Origin: Pseudomonadota bacterium
GTDB taxonomy: Bacteria > Pseudomonadota > Gammaproteobacteria > Burkholderiales > Burkholderiaceae_D
NCBI GenBank assembly: GCA_023416415.1
Contig: JAEZHR010000287.1
Location: 1 to 6,228, forward strand
DNA: 6,228 nt
Direction: 5' to 3'
Below the pieces are notes generated by a model, which had not been told where the DNA came from, searched no databases, and saw only the letters and a list, made by a program, of their open reading frames with translations. The position numbers and the translations under genes were made by a program. Position 1 is the first letter of the stretch. Each line of letters opens with the position of its first letter. Below, in pieces: positions 4,634 through 6,228 of this stretch.

Positions 4634-6228
4634 CACTGGCTGCGCTGCCGGGTACTGGCCCTGGATCATGGCACTTGCCGTCGTGGTGCTGTTCGCCGGC
4701 ATCGGCCTGCGCGACCCCTGGCCTTCCGATGAGCCCCGCTATGTGCAGGTCGCACGCGAAATGCTGGAATCCGGACAATGGCTGTTTCCGACCCGCGGCA
4801 GCGAACCCTACCCCGACAAGCCGCCGCTCTTCATGTGGCTCATCGCCTTCTTCTACGCCCTCGTCGGCGAACTGAGAATTGCCTTCCTGCTCCCCTCCGC
4901 GCTGGCCGGATTGGGCACGCTGTGGCTGGTGCTGGACCTGGGCAGGCGGTTATGGGGCATCGACATCGGGCGGACCGCGGTGCTCGTGCTGCTATTGACG
5001 CCGCAGTTCCTGCTGCAGGCGAAAACGGCACAGATCGACGCGCTCGCCTGTTTCTGGATCACGCTCGGCTGCTATGGCCTGATCCGCCATTTCCTGCTGG
5101 GGCCGAGCTGGGGCTGGTATGCAGTGGTCTGGGTGGCGATGGCAATGGGCATCATGAGCAAGGGGGTCGGCTTTCTCCCGATGCTGATGCTTCTGCCGCT
5201 GGCGGCATGGGCGAAGAATGCGAACGGGGCATCGGAGCAGAAGCCCTGGCGCGCACGCCTGTGGTGGGGACCTGCGCTGATGCTCGCGACGCTCGCGCTC
5301 TGGCTGGTGCCGATGTGGCTGGCCGTCGAAGCCAGCGGCAATTCCGACCTGCTGGCCTACCGCGACGAACTGCTGTTTCGGCAGACCGCCGAGCGCTACA
5401 CCAGCGCCTGGCATCACGTCAAACCCTGGCACTTCTACCTCACCACGGCCATTCCGGTAGCATGGTTGCCGCTCGCCGTGCTGTGCGCGCTGGAGGCGCC
5501 ACGCTTCGTTCGCATGTGGGGCAGCAACCCGCCTCTGCGCGTGCTGCTGGTCTGGGTCGGACTAGTACTGCTTTTCTTCTCGGCCAGCTCCGGCAAGCGC
5601 GATGTCTACATCCTGCCCGCACTGCCCATGCTCAGCCTGGCCGTTGCCTATGTCTGGGAACGCGGAGACCCGCCGGGCGGCAAGCCCATCACGGTGCTGC
5701 TGCTGCGCCTGCTCACATGCATGCTTGCGCTGCTTGTGCTGGTGCTCGCGGCACTTGCCCTGCTTGCCCCCGCCTACTTGCCGCCGAAGGCGCAACCGTA
5801 TCTGGATGCGATCGAAGCACTGGCACCCGGCCTTGCCATCATCGGATTGGCGACGCCCCTGCTGCTTTGGCTGACGCGGCGACGTCCCGTACTGGAACAG
5901 CTCGCGCTGACCAGCCTCGCCGTCTGGCTGTGCCTGGCGCTCCTGGTCTTGCCCGCGGCAAATCCGTATCGCACGCCCGAACAGGTGATGCAGCGTCTCG
6001 AACAGACCGTACGGCCCGCATCCGAAGTCGGCCTGCTGGCATTCAAGGAGCAACACCTGCTTTTCAGCCGCCGCCCCCTGGTGCACTTCAGCTATCTGGC
6101 GCCCTTGTCCGAGCAGGAGCGCAACGCCTGGGCGTGGATGCGCGAAGATCCGACGCGCGTGCTGCTGGCCAGCGACGAACTGCAGTTGACCTGCTTCGAC
6201 ATATCGAAACACCGCAGCCTCGGCGAAG
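4605..6228 (+). CDS. ArnT-like glycosyltransferase, GT39/GT83 membrane family (3' end cut off)
   Basis: This polytopic inner-membrane enzyme is read through 541 codons to the right edge without a stop. It belongs to the PMT/ArnT group, which transfers a sugar from a polyprenyl-phosphate carrier to an acceptor on the periplasmic side. The N-terminal helix (about 20-36) is followed by WPSDEPRYVQVAREM (39-53), whose Asp42-Glu43 pair is the expected catalytic motif, and by PYPDKPPLFMWL (68-79), the KPPL signature of ArnT relatives. Later come MSKGVGFLP (184-192), FFSASSGKRDVYILPALP (324-341) and many hydrophobic segments up to about 450. From about 455 the chain is polar and probably forms the periplasmic C-terminal domain. 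At 541 residues it is already close to the length of E. coli ArnT, so little should be missing. The ATG at 4605 overlaps the DedA-like gene by 29 bases, which suggests coupled translation. L-Ara4N transfer to lipid A is possible but not shown, since the other arn genes are not in the window. Confidence 0.9.
   Translation, partial: MRTPSIVSASTGCAAGYWPWIMALAVVVLFAGIGLRDPWPSDEPRYVQVAREMLESGQWLFPTRGSEPYPDKPPLFMWLIAFFYALVGELRIAFLLPSALAGLGTLWLVLDLGRRLWGIDIGRTAVLVLLLTPQFLLQAKTAQIDALACFWITLGCYGLIRHFLLGPSWGWYAVVWVAMAMGIMSKGVGFLPMLMLLPLAAWAKNANGASEQKPWRARLWWGPALMLATLALWLVPMWLAVEASGNSDLLAYRDELLFRQTAERYTSAWHHVKPWHFYLTTAIPVAWLPLAVLCALEAPRFVRMWGSNPPLRVLLVWVGLVLLFFSASSGKRDVYILPALPMLSLAVAYVWERGDPPGGKPITVLLLRLLTCMLALLVLVLAALALLAPAYLPPKAQPYLDAIEALAPGLAIIGLATPLLLWLTRRRPVLEQLALTSLAVWLCLALLVLPAANPYRTPEQVMQRLEQTVRPASEVGLLAFKEQHLLFSRRPLVHFSYLAPLSEQERNAWAWMREDPTRVLLASDELQLTCFDISKHRSLGE

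Noticed and set aside
4992..5432. Minus-strand open frame of 146 codons opposite the ArnT-like gene
   Set aside because: The plus strand carries family motifs and membrane helices across the same stretch; the antisense product is His/Arg/Gln-rich with no domain.

Overview
This is a GC-rich chromosomal window from a Gram-negative proteobacterium. I favour a betaproteobacterium, with a Xanthomonadales-like gammaproteobacterium as the alternative. The reasons are the DadX/Alr-type racemase N-terminus, the DUF1853 and PepSY proteins, the GC-rich third codon positions, and the envelope-glycolipid genes. The assignment rests on family resemblance only. No RNA gene, CRISPR array, insertion sequence or other clear mobile element was found.

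The window has two divergent halves around a non-coding stretch at 1589-1919. The left half reads on the minus strand. A small exported PepSY-domain protein (1226-1588) is followed after 7 bases by a DUF1853 protein (274-1218). After a 106-base gap comes the first 55 codons of an alanine racemase (1-167), which runs off the left edge. A perfect TATAAT box at 1646-1651 could drive this set.

The right half reads on the plus strand as one compact four-gene unit. It holds UDP-glucose 6-dehydrogenase (1920-3086), a family 2 glycosyltransferase of the dolichol/polyprenyl-phosphate sugar synthase type (3102-3932), a DedA/VTT-family membrane protein with a TTG start overlapping the previous stop (3929-4633), and an ArnT-like family 39/83 membrane glycosyltransferase (4605 to beyond the right edge). 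The last gene was found by reading the frame directly, because it has no stop in the window.

Together the right-hand genes suggest an envelope glycan decoration pathway. Ugd would make UDP-glucuronic acid. The GT2 enzyme would load a sugar on undecaprenyl phosphate at the cytoplasmic face. The ArnT-like enzyme would transfer it to lipid A or another acceptor on the periplasmic side. The DedA/VTT protein could move or recycle the lipid carrier. The other genes of a classical Ara4N pathway (arnA, arnB, arnD, arnE/F) are not in the window, so the sugar and acceptor are unknown. Linking the VTT protein to carrier recycling in this unit is the most interesting hypothesis here.
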